From NCBI GenBank assembly GCA_938743325.2, contig OW568867.1:712501-776500 (forward strand): a DNA stretch of 64,000 nucleotides, in the 5' to 3' direction. Source of the stretch: Pycnococcus provasolii. Its lineage: Eukaryota; Chlorophyta; Pseudoscourfieldiophyceae; Pseudoscourfieldiales; Pycnococcaceae. Position 1 is the stretch's first letter, and every line of letters starts with the position of its first letter. Both the position numbers and the translations under genes were made by a program. The notes under the pieces are model-generated. The model made no database searches. It was not told where the DNA came from and worked only from the letters and a program-made list of their open reading frames with translations. Below, in pieces: positions 63,023-64,000 of the stretch.

Positions 63023-64000
63023 GGCCAACTAGGCCAAGGTTGGTTTGGGCACTGGCGGTTAGGGTTTAGGGTCAGGGGGTTAGGGTTAACCTTAGGAAAG
63101 GGATAAGGTTTTGCTGTGTTGTTTTTCTCTTTTCTCTGGTGCACACCTGAAGGAAATACACACAACACTGTATCCCACCCTTGCCTTACTATGGTACCTG
63201 TTTGCCTGTTTCTGTGCGCGTGTGTTGTGCAGTGATGTGCACCACAAGAGAGCAATCACGAAAATGGCAATTGCACACGAAACGGGTGGAGTTGCACAAA
63301 TGTGCACGGTCCGTTTTAGCTCAGGAATAAGGTTAGGAAAAATATCTGAATATTTGTGCCTTTATTATGTGTGTCCATTTTTCGTTTCTGTGTTCTTTTT
63401 CTTCTGTTAGCTCCAGACGGCAGACTGGAGCAAAACTTCTAAGCTTCTACTTTGATGGAGAGAAATGCGCGAGGTGCGTAAAGTTTTCAACAAAAACAAC
63501 AAAAAAAGAATTTGACCTCAAAAACATAATTTAGAAAAAAAATCGAAACACGAGGCGAGAATTGCACAAATTGTCACGTGCGATGGGCGAAAATTCATTC
63601 CCTTGGAGCGCATTTTTTTTAAACGAAAACAAGGAGCAAAGAAGCCACTTGCGAGTTGACTCCAACGCGCACGAACCAACGCTAGAAGCGCGTGAGAACA
63701 CGAGAAACTCAATTTTAACACACGGCTCTCGCCCTATTTCTCAAGCTGCTGGTGCGCGCATTTCCGCATGAAACCCGTACCTGTTTGCGCCGCCCTTCCA
63801 CGCGCATTTTCCAGGAAATCGCGCATTTCGTCGCGTGCGCCGTGCGATAGAGGATTCTAGAGGATTCTTTCCTTTACACAACATGAAGGGGAGCGACGCA
63901 CCACACTCGTCGTTTTTTTTCTGTAAGGTTACCTCGTCGAGTACAAAGGAAAGAAGAGTCTCGTGAAAGATCAGGCATCAGGTGCAAGTGGTATCCTCAA
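63023..64000. other. intergenic to window end, no gene supported
   Basis: Contains the telomere-like tract at 63057-63091, the promoter of the cytochrome b5 gene and AT-rich sequence with A-runs at 63490-63540. Short frames here show no domain. Confidence 0.5.
63057..63091 (+). repeat. telomere-like TTAGGG/TTTAGGG tract
   Basis: GGTTAGGGTTTAGGGTCAGG followed by GGGTTAGGGTTAACC, about 35 bp upstream of the cytochrome b5 gene start (63022, minus). Confidence 0.85.

Noticed and set aside
1-64000. Bacterial origin of the window
   Set aside because: Organelle targeting sequences, eukaryote-only families (ABCA, NAR2, OSCA, MYND), large spacers and lack of operons argue against it.
1-64000. CRISPR arrays, rRNA, tRNA or LTR-type elements
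   Set aside because: No regularly spaced repeat-spacer array, no rRNA-like sequence, no cloverleaf and no reverse-transcriptase or integrase coding sequence was found by eye.

Overview
The window is 64 kb of nuclear DNA from a compact, intron-poor eukaryote, most likely a small green alga (prasinophyte grade). I see 30 or so protein genes, and nearly all are open as single uninterrupted frames. Several products carry plant-type targeting: one-step plastid presequences with no preceding signal peptide on nitrite reductase and the nitrite channel, and a mitochondrial presequence on complex I NDUFS2. The set NRT2 + NAR2 + NAR1 + ferredoxin-nitrite reductase is typical of green algae and plants. 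The placement is inference; no rRNA or other phylogenetic marker is present.

Left part (1-20.6 kb): a partial unknown gene at the edge, a flavin amine oxidase, a TauE/SafE permease, a probable GT29 (sialyltransferase-like) enzyme, a DUF547 membrane protein, two large ABC transporters (ABCA type and full-size ABCG type), a pirin, a double-WGR protein and a three-RRM RNA-binding protein. Middle part (21-44.8 kb): nuclear-encoded NDUFS2 (Nad7), an RCC1-like propeller, an unrecognised protein, a rhodanese with Asp in place of the catalytic Cys, a fusion of OPR/HPR-like RNA-binding repeats with an FAD monooxygenase, a secreted parallel beta-helix protein with a long Thr tract, a giant OSCA/TMEM63-like channel, a PhyH-type dioxygenase and several hypothetical proteins.

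Right part (45.6-63.0 kb): a nitrate-assimilation cluster. In order it holds ferredoxin-nitrite reductase (+), a MYND/MSS51-like gene (-, the only obvious outsider), the nitrate transporter NRT2 (-), its partner NAR2 (+), a full-length nitrate-reductase-like protein (+), the plastid nitrite channel NAR1 (-), a second nitrate-reductase protein made only of molybdenum-cofactor and dimerisation domains (+), and a free cytochrome b5 protein (-). NRT2/NAR2 and NAR1/NR-Moco are divergent pairs that could share promoters. Together the genes cover nitrate uptake, reduction to nitrite, entry of nitrite into the plastid and reduction to ammonium.

The main discovery candidate is that the nitrate reductase looks split. 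The full-length protein keeps cytochrome b5 and FAD/NADH domains but has Ser where the molybdenum-ligating Cys should be, and has lost other cofactor-site motifs. The short protein keeps a perfect Moco site but has no electron-input domains. A complementing heterodimer, or the free cytochrome b5 acting as shuttle, would restore a full electron path.

Other signals: telomere-like TTAGGG tracts just upstream of at least four start codons, a ~200-240 bp dispersed repeat in two inverted copies (one next to a 30 bp duplicate of the TauE gene end), several foldback palindromes, a cluster of TCTCGCGA motifs, and abundant in-frame triplet repeats.
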